Assembly: GCF_003131185.1 (NCBI RefSeq) | Contig: NZ_QFFU01000039.1 | Span: forward strand, 1 to 34,556 | Direction of reading: 5' to 3' | Source of the DNA: Pseudomonas ovata | GTDB taxonomy: Bacteria; Pseudomonadota; Gammaproteobacteria; Pseudomonadales; Pseudomonadaceae | DNA: 34,556 nt | In this document: piece after piece, positions 1 through 7,666 of the stretch | How the letters are laid out: every line of letters begins with the position of its first letter | How positions within the stretch are numbered: position 1 is the first letter of the stretch | Program-made: the position numbers and the translations under genes | Notes under the pieces: generated by a model | Databases searched by the model: none | What the model saw: only the letters and a program-made list of their open reading frames with translations | What the model was told of the DNA's origin: nothing

Positions 1-118
1 CCATTACTACAATCATGACCGGATAAAAGTAAAGCTTGGTGGATTGAGTCCTGTGGAGTTCAGGACTCGCTCTGTAGGCGTATGGCAATAGACTGTCCAA
101 CTTTTTGGGGTCAGATCA
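1..118 (+). mobile_element. Right end of an IS3-family insertion sequence (partial)
   Basis: The first 118 bases hold the 3' tail of a transposase frame and then an IS terminus. Bases 94-118 begin TGTCCAACTTTTTGGGG and end in TCAGATCA, which resembles the terminal inverted repeats of IS3-family elements whose opposite end reads TGATCTGACCCC. The left end lies outside the window, so neither the target-site duplication nor the intactness of the element can be judged. The element abuts the 3' end of the aromatic catabolic operon, so it may mark an insertion or a boundary of transferred DNA. Confidence 0.8.
2..91 (+). CDS. IS3-family transposase OrfB, C-terminal fragment (cut by window edge)
   Basis: The frame is open from the window edge and ends at TAG (89-91), giving 29 residues that start HYYNHDRIKVKLGGLSPVEF. 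The pattern YYNxxRIxxKLxGLSPxExR is the usual C-terminus of IS3/IS150-type DDE integrase-like transposases, just after the catalytic core. The stop lies two bases before the terminal inverted repeat, the normal arrangement for OrfB. The catalytic DDE residues are outside the window. The fragment is seen directly; the assignment to IS3 rests on this motif and the adjacent terminal repeat. Confidence 0.8.
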   Translation, partial: HYYNHDRIKVKLGGLSPVEFRTRSVGVWQ

Positions 119-203
119 GACTGTGGGAGGCGGCTTGCCGGCGATGGCTATGGAACAGACGCAGCAGAGCCTCCGCCCACACGTCGGGTGTCAGTCCTGA
201 CGC

Positions 204-1439
204 TTACAGCGACTCACTGCTCGACCAGCGGCCCATCAGGGTGTTGGAGGGCAGTTGCTCGTCCAGCAGTTTTTTCGCGGTTTCGGCGCCGGCCACCGGC
301 AGGCCGGTTGGGTCGAGCAGGCCGATCTGCACCAGTACGCTGGCCTGGTCCCAGTAGATGTGCTCATGGCACAGCTTGTCGCCGCGGAACTTGATCACGC
401 CCAGCATCGGGATTTCCACATACTTGCCGGTGGGCGCCACGTTGGGCAGCATCCAGTCGATTTCGCTGGTGTGGGTAAAGCACATCACGAATTCATCGAC
501 GATCTGTGACGCGCCGACGGTGCGCGAGATCGGCACCAGCTTCATGTCGGGCGGGTTGCCGTGGACGAAGTGGTGCTGGTAGAAGCGGCTCAGTTCGCGA
601 TAGCCCACGCCACCGGTCATGGTCGGGATGTGATTGACGTAGGGTTCGGCCACCATGGTGGCCATGGTCGCGGGCACGTCGCGTGCGGCAAACTCGTATT
701 CGATGTGTTTTTCCCACAGGTCAGACAGGTTGAAGTGCGGGCCGATCTCCTGCTTGAGGGCGGCGATGCTGCGTTGATGAGCCATCAGCGCGGCGGGCTT
801 GTCGTAGTGCATGCCGCCTTGGCGGGCAAAGGCATGGTCCACGCCAGGGTAGGTGTAGATCTCGACCTTGGCGCGCCCGGCCAGGCGCTCGCTGATGGCG
901 GCGCGGGCATTGGCGTCGCAGTAGCTGTCCTGTTCGGCAAAGTGCAGCACCAGGCGGCCCTCGATGCTGTTGGCCTCATCGAGCATCTGCTCGATGCCCA
1001 TGCCATAGTAGCCCACGCTGCAGGCCGCGTTGGTGCGCGTGGCGGTCAGGTAGGCCAGCTTGCCACCCATGCAGAAGCCCACGTAGCCAAGACCGCTGCC
1101 TTCGACCTCGGGCAAGCCGCGCAAGGCGTCGAAACTGGTCGCGATGTCCTGGACGGCTTTGTCGACGTCCATGCGCTGGAACAGGTCGATGGCGCGGGCG
1201 AAGTCGGCCTCGGTGTACCCCAGCTCGATGCCCGGCTCCAGGCGCCAGAACAGGTCCGGGACCAGCGCGACATAGCCTTCCTCGGCATAGAAGTCGGCCA
1301 CCTGGCGCATGTTGGCGTTGATGCCAAAGATTTCCTGGCCGATGACGACGCCGGGACCCTTGCCGCTGGCGGGAACGGCCAGGTAACCGGCGAAGCTGCC
1401 GCTGCCGTCGCTGGCTTGAACGATGATCATCTTGCCCAT
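204..1439 (-). CDS. Dienelactone hydrolase fused to a SnoaL-like (NTF2-fold) domain
   Basis: A 411-residue protein. Residues 1 to about 235 are an alpha/beta-hydrolase of the dienelactone hydrolase type, which opens enol-lactones in aromatic degradation. From the ATG at 1439, Cys123 (GFCMGG), Asp171, His202 and Glu36 fall at exactly the residue numbers known for the Pseudomonas B13 enzyme, and Arg206 also matches. This strongly supports the start, as does AGGAG at 1446-1450. Residues about 250-411 resemble a SnoaL/NTF2-like domain. Ordinary dienelactone hydrolases are about 235 residues, so this is a two-domain fusion. It is the last gene of the operon. An upstream ATG at 1466 forms a TGATG overlap with the preceding gene and could add nine residues. 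The substrate is unknown, and no lactone-forming enzyme is visible nearby. Confidence 0.85.
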   Translation of the reverse strand: MGKMIIVQASDGSGSFAGYLAVPASGKGPGVVIGQEIFGINANMRQVADFYAEEGYVALVPDLFWRLEPGIELGYTEADFARAIDLFQRMDVDKAVQDIATSFDALRGLPEVEGSGLGYVGFCMGGKLAYLTATRTNAACSVGYYGMGIEQMLDEANSIEGRLVLHFAEQDSYCDANARAAISERLAGRAKVEIYTYPGVDHAFARQGGMHYDKPAALMAHQRSIAALKQEIGPHFNLSDLWEKHIEYEFAARDVPATMATMVAEPYVNHIPTMTGGVGYRELSRFYQHHFVHGNPPDMKLVPISRTVGASQIVDEFVMCFTHTSEIDWMLPNVAPTGKYVEIPMLGVIKFRGDKLCHEHIYWDQASVLVQIGLLDPTGLPVAGAETAKKLLDEQLPSNTLMGRWSSSESL

Positions 1440-1465
1440 GTCGTGCTCCTCGTTATCGTTATTCA

Positions 1466-2302
1466 TCAGGTTAAGCATCCGGTCGCGGCCTGGACGCTGT
1501 CGCGCAGGCGTTCGAACCATACACGCGGCGACAGGCCCTGGTCAGGCCCCAGGATCGAAAAGCCGCCGTCCACCGGAATGTCGACACCGGTGATCCATGA
1601 CGCGCCGCTGCTGCACAGGAAGGCCACCACCTGGCCGATTTCCTCGCCGCGCCCGACCCGGCCCAGCGGATGGAAGGCCGCGCCGACGCGGTCTGCTACG
1701 GCGATGTCACCGCCGCTGAGGCCGGCGACCGTCGGTGACCAGGTCCAGGCCGGCGACACGCTTACCACGCGGATGCCGGTCGGCGCCAGCGTCACGGCCA
1801 GGTTGCGGGTCAATTGCAGCATGGCGGCCTTGGAGGCCGGATACAGGGCACGGCCGGCAGCGCCGAACTTGCCACCGGTGCTGCCGATATTGATCACGGT
1901 GCCGCCCTGGCTCATGTGCGGCGTGGCTTTCTGTACGAAGATCGCCGCCGACACCAGGTTGACGTTCAGCGTGTGCAGCCACTGGGCGCGGTCCGACAGC
2001 AGGCCCTGGTCTTCATAGATGCAAGCGTTGTTGACCAGGATGTCGAGCCGGCCGAAGGCGCTGAGGGTGGCTGTGATGCAGCGCTCGATATCGTCGTCCT
2101 GCTCGACATCACAGGCCACGAACCGGCAGTGCTCGCCCAGCTCATGAGCCAGCGCGGTGCCGGTGTCGTGGCTGCGGCCGACCAGCATCACGCGGGCTCC
2201 GGCCTGCAGCAACTGGCGGGCAATGTCGGTGCCCAGGCCTTGGGTGCTGCCGGTGACGATGGCCACCTGGCCTTGCAGGCAAGCCGAAGGAATTGAAGTC
2301 AT
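1466..2302 (-). CDS. Short-chain dehydrogenase/reductase (SDR), probable dihydrodiol dehydrogenase role
   Basis: A 278-residue classical SDR. The dinucleotide-binding motif TGSTQGLG is at residues 17-24, the NNA motif at 91-93, and the catalytic set is Ser141, Tyr154 and Lys158 (YPASK). The C-terminus is usual for the family (VDGG followed by a short tail). Its ATG overlaps the stop of the preceding isochorismatase-like gene as ATGA, so the two are probably translationally coupled. In dioxygenase operons an SDR commonly oxidises the cis-dihydrodiol made by the Rieske enzyme back to an aromatic diol. That role here is inferred from position; the sequence does not identify the substrate. Confidence 0.85.
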   Translation of the reverse strand: MTSIPSACLQGQVAIVTGSTQGLGTDIARQLLQAGARVMLVGRSHDTGTALAHELGEHCRFVACDVEQDDDIERCITATLSAFGRLDILVNNACIYEDQGLLSDRAQWLHTLNVNLVSAAIFVQKATPHMSQGGTVINIGSTGGKFGAAGRALYPASKAAMLQLTRNLAVTLAPTGIRVVSVSPAWTWSPTVAGLSGGDIAVADRVGAAFHPLGRVGRGEEIGQVVAFLCSSGASWITGVDIPVDGGFSILGPDQGLSPRVWFERLRDSVQAATGCLT

Positions 2303-2892
2303 AGATCATTCTCCAGAAGGCCGGGCACATCGCTGATTGTGGCAATCAGGCGCATGCACTCCAGGCTGGCCAGGTGCGTGGCCGGTTGCGCGGCGGCGCA
2401 GGCATCGGCCACCACGGTGACCTCGAAGCCGCAATCGACTGCATGGCGCACCGTGCTTTCCACCACCGAATGGGTGGCGACGCCGGCAATCAGCAGGTGC
2501 CGCGCTTCCAGCTGGCGCAGCAGGGTTTCCAGCGGCGTGCCGTAGAACGCATTGATGCGCGTATGGGTGACAACAAACTCCAGCGGGCCGGGCTGGGGCT
2601 GCAAGGCGTCGTGGAACTGCGCGCCCCAGGTGCCGTCCTGCACCGCGCCGCTGGCGGCCACGGCGCGCAGGATCGGTGCGTTCTGTACCAGATCGGCGTA
2701 GTCGGGGCGGTAGGCCACGCGCACATGGATGATCGGCCAGCCGCGTGCGCGTGCGCCCTGCTGCAAGGCCACGGCGCTGGCGATCACCGCTGTGCGCGCC
2801 GGGTCGTCGGCCGCCAGACCCACACGAATCCGACCGTCCGGGTGCAGCACGTCGTTCTGGTAGTGCAGGGCGATCACCGTCGGGCGGCGCAT
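2299..2892 (-). CDS. Isochorismatase-fold hydrolase homologue with replaced catalytic residues
   Basis: A 197-residue protein with the isochorismatase/cysteine-hydrolase fold: an N-terminal beta strand followed by QND (12-14), a middle strand ending in NAFYGTPL, and GVATHSVVEST at 137-147. In active cysteine hydrolases of this family these positions carry Asp, Lys and Cys. Aligned by eye, they are His10 (LHYQND), His110 (VVTHTR) and Val143 here. All three usual residues are therefore changed. The start overlaps the beta-subunit stop as TGATG, and its own stop overlaps the SDR start. It may be a binding protein, have altered chemistry, or be a specialised subfamily of ring-degradation operons. 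The fold is confident; the activity is not. Confidence 0.8.
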   Translation of the reverse strand: MRRPTVIALHYQNDVLHPDGRIRVGLAADDPARTAVIASAVALQQGARARGWPIIHVRVAYRPDYADLVQNAPILRAVAASGAVQDGTWGAQFHDALQPQPGPLEFVVTHTRINAFYGTPLETLLRQLEARHLLIAGVATHSVVESTVRHAVDCGFEVTVVADACAAAQPATHLASLECMRLIATISDVPGLLENDL

Positions 2893-3425
2893 CAGACGAA
2901 CACCTCAAGGTTGGCGAACACGTCGTTGCAGTTGATCAGGTCGACGCGCTTGAGCTGGATCTTCCACTGGCCGTCGTCCTGGGTGGCCAGCTTCCAGGTG
3001 TAGCGCCCGGCCAGCTGGCGCTGGTCGAGGCGCCATTCGCTGACCTGAAAGGTCGCGCTGACCACCAGCAGCCCCTGGCGGTCGAGCCCTTCTACCATTA
3101 CGTTGCCGACCAGGTGCGCGGTGCGGGTCACCGGTTGCTGTGACCAGTTGCGTACGTTCTCGACCCGGCGGATGCGCACCTCGCGCAGCATACGGTTTTC
3201 CCAAAACAGCGAAATATGCTCGAACGGATCGGCCTGGCCATGCTGTTGCGGCACCCAGTACATGCCGGTGTCGGTGAACAACCGGTCCCATTCCCAGAAG
3301 CGGCGCTCATCAAGCAGCCGGGCTTCCTGGTACAGGAACTGTTCAAGCTGGCGCAGGGTGTCGGTCGGCACCTGGGCCGGGGTCAGGTCGTGGGTCGAGA
3401 CATCAAAGGTGCGATCAAGCAGCAT
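2892..3425 (-). CDS. Aromatic-ring-hydroxylating dioxygenase, beta (small) subunit
   Basis: A 177-residue protein of the SnoaL-like ring-hydroxylating dioxygenase beta family. Diagnostic features are FLYQEARLLDERRFWEWDRL, with the following YWVP, and the C-terminal strand ending in LKRVDLINC. The beta subunit has no metal centre and stabilises the alpha-beta hexamer. The ATG lies inside the last codons of the alpha gene (11-base overlap, ATGCTGCTTGA) and is preceded by GGAGAG, so translation is likely coupled to keep the subunits stoichiometric. The length is normal for the family. Confidence 0.9.
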   Translation of the reverse strand: MLLDRTFDVSTHDLTPAQVPTDTLRQLEQFLYQEARLLDERRFWEWDRLFTDTGMYWVPQQHGQADPFEHISLFWENRMLREVRIRRVENVRNWSQQPVTRTAHLVGNVMVEGLDRQGLLVVSATFQVSEWRLDQRQLAGRYTWKLATQDDGQWKIQLKRVDLINCNDVFANLEVFV

Positions 3426-4746
3426 GGGTGCTCTCCTTGGCGATCACGGTGGCGCTCATGTAGTGCTTCCAGGCCGCGAACTGATTGCGCATCGGCAGCT
3501 CGCTGGTGCCGTTGGTCGATACCGCGCCATCGGGCAGCGTCTGATCGGTGCCGGCGTAGCGGTGCATGCTGATCCACTCGCCGCCGCGGGTCATGTTGCC
3601 TTCCTGGCAGCGGGCATAGACTTCCACGTCATCGGGCATGACGTTGGAGGAGGGCGAGTTGATGACGTTGGCGTAGGTCAGGGCGCGATCAAACACCGCA
3701 TCCGGCGCGCCTTTGCAGCGAAAGGTCTGGATCTCGACCAGGGTGCGGTCCACGGCGATAGGGCGGATCACACGGAACTGCATGAACACGGTGTGCGGCG
3801 AGCCGCTGCCGTAGATCACGGTGTTGTGGCGGTTCATGCCCATGATGGCGCGGGCGCGCTCTTCGCCGTACGCCTGGGTCAGGCACTCGAAATGCGCACG
3901 CGAGACCTCATCGCGCTCGGCCGCCGCCGGGTCGAAGATCGCCTCCATGTAGCCGTGGCCGTTGTGATAGGCGCGCAGTTCGAGCTTTTCCCAGAAGTCA
4001 TAGGGCTCGCCATTGCCGTCCATGATCAGCAGTTCAAAAGGCATTTCGCCCAGTGCCTGCGCCTCATCGCGGGCGGCATCGACCGACGATTCATGGGTGA
4101 CGCGGGCGTGCATGGTGTCATGCAGGTTCTCGTAGAACACCTTCCAGTTGGAGCGCTGCATGACCTTGAACACGCCGCCGGCCACTTCCACTTCGCCCAC
4201 CGGCGAGCGGTCGCACAGGTTGTCGATGGAGGTGATCACGCCGCCCAGAAACGCCTTGAGGTCCGGGCCGTGGTCGATCTGGCTGGCAAACACGAAGCCG
4301 CGGTAGCTGTCGACCCGCGCCAGGCTGACCATGGAGAAATCGGGGTGTTTCGGGTTGAAGCAGGTGCCCTCGAAACCGTTCTTGAGCGGGGCCGAGAGGT
4401 GCTGGCCGTCAAGCTTGAAGGTCCAGGCATGGTACGGGCAGCGGAAGAACTTGCCGACGTTGCCGTCGCCTTCGGCCACCAGCTTGGCGCCCTTGTGCGG
4501 GCAGCGGTTGTAGAGCACGTTGACGCCTTTGTCGGCGCCGCGCACCAGGATCACGTCCTGATCGCCAATGCGCGTGGTGTGGTAGTCGCCCGGGTTCTTG
4601 ACCTGGCTTTCGTGACCGACGTAGATCCACGCCTGACCATAGATGCGCTGCATTTCCAGTTCGAAAAGCTGAGGGTCGGTGTACACGCTCTTGTGCACGC
4701 TGTCGTCGCGGACCAGGGCCGCAATCTGTTCGTTGCTGGGAATCAT
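3415..4746 (-). CDS. Rieske non-heme iron aromatic dioxygenase, alpha (large) subunit
   Basis: A 443-residue oxygenase component. The Rieske [2Fe-2S] ligands are Cys82, His84, Cys103 and His106 (CPH ... CPYH). The mononuclear iron site is His213 and His218, with Asp372 or Asp373 (MPDDVEVYARCQ) as the likely carboxylate. Asp210 in ENLHDTMH is the usual bridge between Rieske and iron centres. It should insert both atoms of O2, or monohydroxylate, an aromatic substrate in the cytoplasm, taking electrons from the reductase encoded upstream. The GGAA before the ATG is a moderate ribosome site. The sequence style recalls dioxygenases for carboxylated or N-heterocyclic aromatics, but I cannot name the substrate. 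Confidence 0.9.
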   Translation of the reverse strand: MIPSNEQIAALVRDDSVHKSVYTDPQLFELEMQRIYGQAWIYVGHESQVKNPGDYHTTRIGDQDVILVRGADKGVNVLYNRCPHKGAKLVAEGDGNVGKFFRCPYHAWTFKLDGQHLSAPLKNGFEGTCFNPKHPDFSMVSLARVDSYRGFVFASQIDHGPDLKAFLGGVITSIDNLCDRSPVGEVEVAGGVFKVMQRSNWKVFYENLHDTMHARVTHESSVDAARDEAQALGEMPFELLIMDGNGEPYDFWEKLELRAYHNGHGYMEAIFDPAAAERDEVSRAHFECLTQAYGEERARAIMGMNRHNTVIYGSGSPHTVFMQFRVIRPIAVDRTLVEIQTFRCKGAPDAVFDRALTYANVINSPSSNVMPDDVEVYARCQEGNMTRGGEWISMHRYAGTDQTLPDGAVSTNGTSELPMRNQFAAWKHYMSATVIAKESTHAA

Positions 4747-4808
4747 GAGGGTTCCTTATCTAACGGCCATACACAGATGCGGGACAGGCCCACACCCCAC
4801 AAGTCAGG

Positions 4809-5753
4809 TTACAAATCGAGCACCAGCCGGGCGCTGCTGGCACGCGACACACAGGTGCAGAAACTGCCATCGGCCCGTTCACGGGCTGACAGGCAGATGT
4901 CGCGGTGTTCCACTTCGCCTTCGAGCACCTGCGCCACGCACACCCCGCAGTCGCCGCGTCGGCAGTCGAACATCGGGTCCAGGTCGGCGGCGATCATGGC
5001 GTCCAGCACGGTCGTGCCGGCCGGCACCTGCAAGGTCACGCCGCTGGCGCGCAACTCCACCTCGAAGCCGGTTTCAGCCTCGGCCTCCAGTGCGCCGATA
5101 AACAGCTCGCTGTGCACCTGCTCATCGTCCCAGCCGGCCTCGCGGGCGGCCTGCAAGACGCTGGTGATCAGCGCCTTGGGGCCACAGACATAGAGATGGC
5201 GCCCGTGCGCAGGTGCGTCCAGCAACGTGGCCAATGGCAGGCGCCGCGCCGGGTCGCCGCCGCTGATCCAGCACTGCGCGGTGCCCAGCGCCCGCACTTC
5301 ATCGAGGTACGCCATGCGCGCCGGTTCACGGCCGGCGTAGTGCAGGGTAAAAGGCCGGTTGTGGCTCGACAGGGCGCGGGCCATGCCCAGGATGGGGGTG
5401 ATGCCGATGCCGCCGGCAATCAGCAGGCAGTCCTGGGCCTGTTCGTGCAGCGGAAAATGGTTTTTCGGTGCCCGCACCGTGACCGGCTGGCCGGCTTCGA
5501 CGCCATGAATCCAGCGCGAACCGCCACTGCTGCGGTCTTCCAGTTGCACTGCGATTTCGTAGTGCTGGCCATCGGGCAGATTGACCAGCGAATAGGCGCG
5601 CCACAGCGGCTTGTCACCCGGAATCTGCACCTCGATGTGTGCACCCGGCGTGAAGGCCGGAAGAGGGTGCCCGGCGTCATCGACCAGAATCAGACGGCGG
5701 ACGGTGGCGGTAAGCGGCTCGATCCGCTCGATGCGCAGAGACAGGCTGGACAT
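4809..5753 (-). CDS. PDR/VanB-type oxygenase reductase (FMN, NAD(P)H, [2Fe-2S])
   Basis: A 314-residue single-chain electron-transfer protein. The flavin-binding RAYSL is in the N-terminal half, the nicotinamide-binding GGIGITP near residue 115 and CGP near 192. The C-terminal plant-type ferredoxin domain has Cys264, Cys269, Cys272 and Cys301 (CRRGDCGVC ... CTCVSR). This is the domain order of phthalate dioxygenase reductase and VanB. It would pass electrons from NAD(P)H to the Rieske alpha subunit, so no separate ferredoxin gene is needed, and none is seen. It is the first gene of the operon. AGGAA precedes the ATG by about six bases. A gap of 62 bases separates it from the alpha gene. Confidence 0.9.
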   Translation of the reverse strand: MSSLSLRIERIEPLTATVRRLILVDDAGHPLPAFTPGAHIEVQIPGDKPLWRAYSLVNLPDGQHYEIAVQLEDRSSGGSRWIHGVEAGQPVTVRAPKNHFPLHEQAQDCLLIAGGIGITPILGMARALSSHNRPFTLHYAGREPARMAYLDEVRALGTAQCWISGGDPARRLPLATLLDAPAHGRHLYVCGPKALITSVLQAAREAGWDDEQVHSELFIGALEAEAETGFEVELRASGVTLQVPAGTTVLDAMIAADLDPMFDCRRGDCGVCVAQVLEGEVEHRDICLSARERADGSFCTCVSRASSARLVLDL

Positions 5754-5980
5754 GCACGATTCCTGAGTGGGGCGGCGGGTCGCCGTTGAAGTCGTGCCTA
5801 CTGTACGGAGCAGTCAGGGATGCAAAAAAGCCGATACCGGCAAATCGATAGCCGTATCTTGCGTAAATGCACAGGCCGGATCAGCCGGTCTGAAACAGCG
5901 AACTGTCAGCCCTCTTGTGCGTCCACCTTCCTGACCGCCTTCGGTCTTTGTCTATCGAGTGATTCAGAGGAGGTGCCTCG
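5754..5980. promoter_or_regulatory. Divergent intergenic region between dioxygenase operon and lipoprotein gene
   Basis: These 227 bases separate two divergent start codons and must hold the promoter of the catabolic operon on the minus strand and probably one for the lipoprotein. I see short inverted words such as CCGGATCAGCCGG near 5876-5888 but no convincing -35/-10 pair. No regulator gene is next to the operon, so its control is not visible in this window. Confidence 0.4.
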
Positions 5981-6133
5981 ATGAAAGCGTCATCACTGTT
6001 CCTGAGCCTGTGCTGCGCCGTGCTGCTGCAGGGCTGTTTCGACAATTCCGGCAACGAAACCAAGAACAACACCGACGGCAGCCAGTCATCGGTGCAGATG
6101 CAGCAGAAGGACGGGGCGAAACCCGATAAATAG
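5981..6133 (+). CDS. Small lipoprotein, 50 residues
   Basis: A very short gene with a strong ribosome site (AGAGGAGGTG, 5966-5975) before its ATG. The product starts MKASSLFLSL, has a hydrophobic stretch and a lipobox LLQGC, so signal peptidase II should cleave before Cys19 and leave about 32 polar residues rich in Asn, Gln and Lys. It resembles other tiny Pseudomonas lipoproteins in organisation, but I do not recognise a family. A GC-rich hairpin follows at 6148-6173. Its function is unknown. It may be independent of both neighbours. Confidence 0.75.
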   Translation: MKASSLFLSLCCAVLLQGCFDNSGNETKNNTDGSQSSVQMQQKDGAKPDK

Positions 6134-6147
6134 GCCGCGTCCATGGT

Positions 6148-6173
6148 TTGCGTGCAGGCATCGCTGTACGCAA
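6148..6173 (+). other. Hairpin downstream of the small lipoprotein gene
   Basis: The arms TTGCGTGCA (6148-6156) and TGTACGCAA (6165-6173) pair over nine positions with one G-T wobble, around an eight-base loop. There is no following T tract, so it is not a typical intrinsic terminator. It could protect the lipoprotein mRNA end. Confidence 0.4.
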
Positions 6174-6285
6174 GCCAGATGAAATGAACTTTGGTCGCGC
6201 CACATTTTTCCATTAAGAACCCTCGCGCCGTCTTCAGACCTGTGTCCGAAGCCTGCTCAACGCCACCTGTCGCCAGAGTTCCTTC

Positions 6286-7617
6286 ATGACCCAGATCGCC
6301 AACCCTTGCCCTGCGTCTTCCAGACCGTCCTTGCGCCGCGCCATCACCGGCCCGATGTTGTTCCTGTTCATCCTGGGGGATGTGCTCGGTGCTGGCGTCT
6401 ATGCGCTGGCTGGCACCATCGCCGGTGAGGTGGGCGGTGCCATCTGGGTGCCACTGCTGGTGGCGCTGTTCTTCGCCATGCTCACCGCAGGGTCCTACGC
6501 CGAGTTGGTCACCAAGTACCCGCATGCCGGGGCGGCTTCTGTGTTTGCCGAAAAAGCCTTCAAGTCGCCGTTGATTTCCTTTCTGGTGGGCTTTTGCATG
6601 CTGGCGGCGGCCGTGACCAGTGCAGCGGGGCTGTCCCTGGCCTTTGCCGGTGATTACCTGGCGGCGTTCGTCGACGTGCCGGCGCCGCTGGCGGCGATGG
6701 TATTCCTGATGGTGATCGCGCTGCTCAATGCGCGCGGCATCAAGGAGTCGCTGGGGGCCAACATGGTCATGACCGTGATCGAGGTGTCCGGCCTGCTGTT
6801 GGTAGTGGTCGCGGCGGCCTGGTTCTTGCAGTCTGGCCAGGCTGATCTTGCCCGCGCGGTCGAGTTCAAGCCGGGCGTCAATCCGATGCTGGCCGTATTG
6901 GGCGCAGCGTTGCTGGCGTTCTACTCGTTTGTCGGCTTTGAGACCTCGGCCAACCTGGCCGAGGAAATCCGGGATGTACGCAAGGTTTACCCGCGTGCCT
7001 TGTTCGCGGCGCTGGTGGCGGCGGGTATCGTCTATATGGCGGTGGGCGTGGCGGCCTCGGCGGTGCTGCCTATGGAGCAACTGGTGGCGACGTCGGCACC
7101 GCTGCTTGAGGTGGTCAAGGCGTCGGGCCTGGACATCCCGCCCAGGGTGTTTGCCTTCATTGCTCTGGTGGCGGTGGCCAATGGCGCGCTGCTGACCATG
7201 ATCATGGCCAGCCGGCTGACCTATGGCATGGCCTGTCTGGGCCTGTTGCCGCAACCTTTGGCAAACGTGCTGGCCAAGCGCCGCACGCCCTGGGTAGCAA
7301 TCGTCGCCACAACCCTGGTGGCCATTGTCCTGACCCAGACCGGCACGCTGGCAGCCCTGGCCGAAACCGTGGTGCTGCTGTTGCTGTTCGTGTTTCTCAG
7401 CACCAACCTGGCGGTGCTGGTGCTGCGCCGCGACCCGGTGGGCGAGGCGCATTTTCGCGTGCCAACGTGGGTGCCGGTGCTGGCGATCGTGTCGTGCCTG
7501 GTGTTGCTCAGCCAGCAAAGTCTGGACACCTGGCTGCGCGGGGGTGGGCTGATGCTGCTGGGCGCCGTGCTGTATGCCTGCAACCGGATGGCGACACCCC
7601 TGGCCAAAGCCGATTGA
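6286..7617 (+). CDS. APC-superfamily amino acid permease
   Basis: A 443-residue integral membrane protein with about twelve hydrophobic helices starting near residue 22. The first helix contains GDVLGAGVYAL, the unwound substrate-binding segment typical of APC carriers (usually G-[SA]-G-[IV]). A later segment, FYSFVGFETSANLAEE followed by P-R, is the conserved loop of amino acid and polyamine permeases. It should import an amino acid or amine by proton symport or exchange; the substrate is not evident. No good ribosome site is seen before the ATG. It might serve uptake for the neighbouring catabolic operon, but it is divergent from it and the link is speculative. Confidence 0.85.
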   Translation: MTQIANPCPASSRPSLRRAITGPMLFLFILGDVLGAGVYALAGTIAGEVGGAIWVPLLVALFFAMLTAGSYAELVTKYPHAGAASVFAEKAFKSPLISFLVGFCMLAAAVTSAAGLSLAFAGDYLAAFVDVPAPLAAMVFLMVIALLNARGIKESLGANMVMTVIEVSGLLLVVVAAAWFLQSGQADLARAVEFKPGVNPMLAVLGAALLAFYSFVGFETSANLAEEIRDVRKVYPRALFAALVAAGIVYMAVGVAASAVLPMEQLVATSAPLLEVVKASGLDIPPRVFAFIALVAVANGALLTMIMASRLTYGMACLGLLPQPLANVLAKRRTPWVAIVATTLVAIVLTQTGTLAALAETVVLLLLFVFLSTNLAVLVLRRDPVGEAHFRVPTWVPVLAIVSCLVLLSQQSLDTWLRGGGLMLLGAVLYACNRMATPLAKAD

Positions 7618-7666
7618 GGGCAGGGGCGATCAGACTGAAATCATTGACCTGGAGGAGAGCTGCCCC

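Noticed and set aside
3103..5193. 696-codon open frame on the plus strand
   Set aside because: Antisense to the Rieske alpha, beta and reductase genes, which show all catalytic motifs; no recognisable domain in the shadow frame.
5881..7518. 545-codon minus-strand open frame, His/Gln-rich
   Set aside because: Shadow of the APC permease; composition reflects the reverse complement of a hydrophobic protein.
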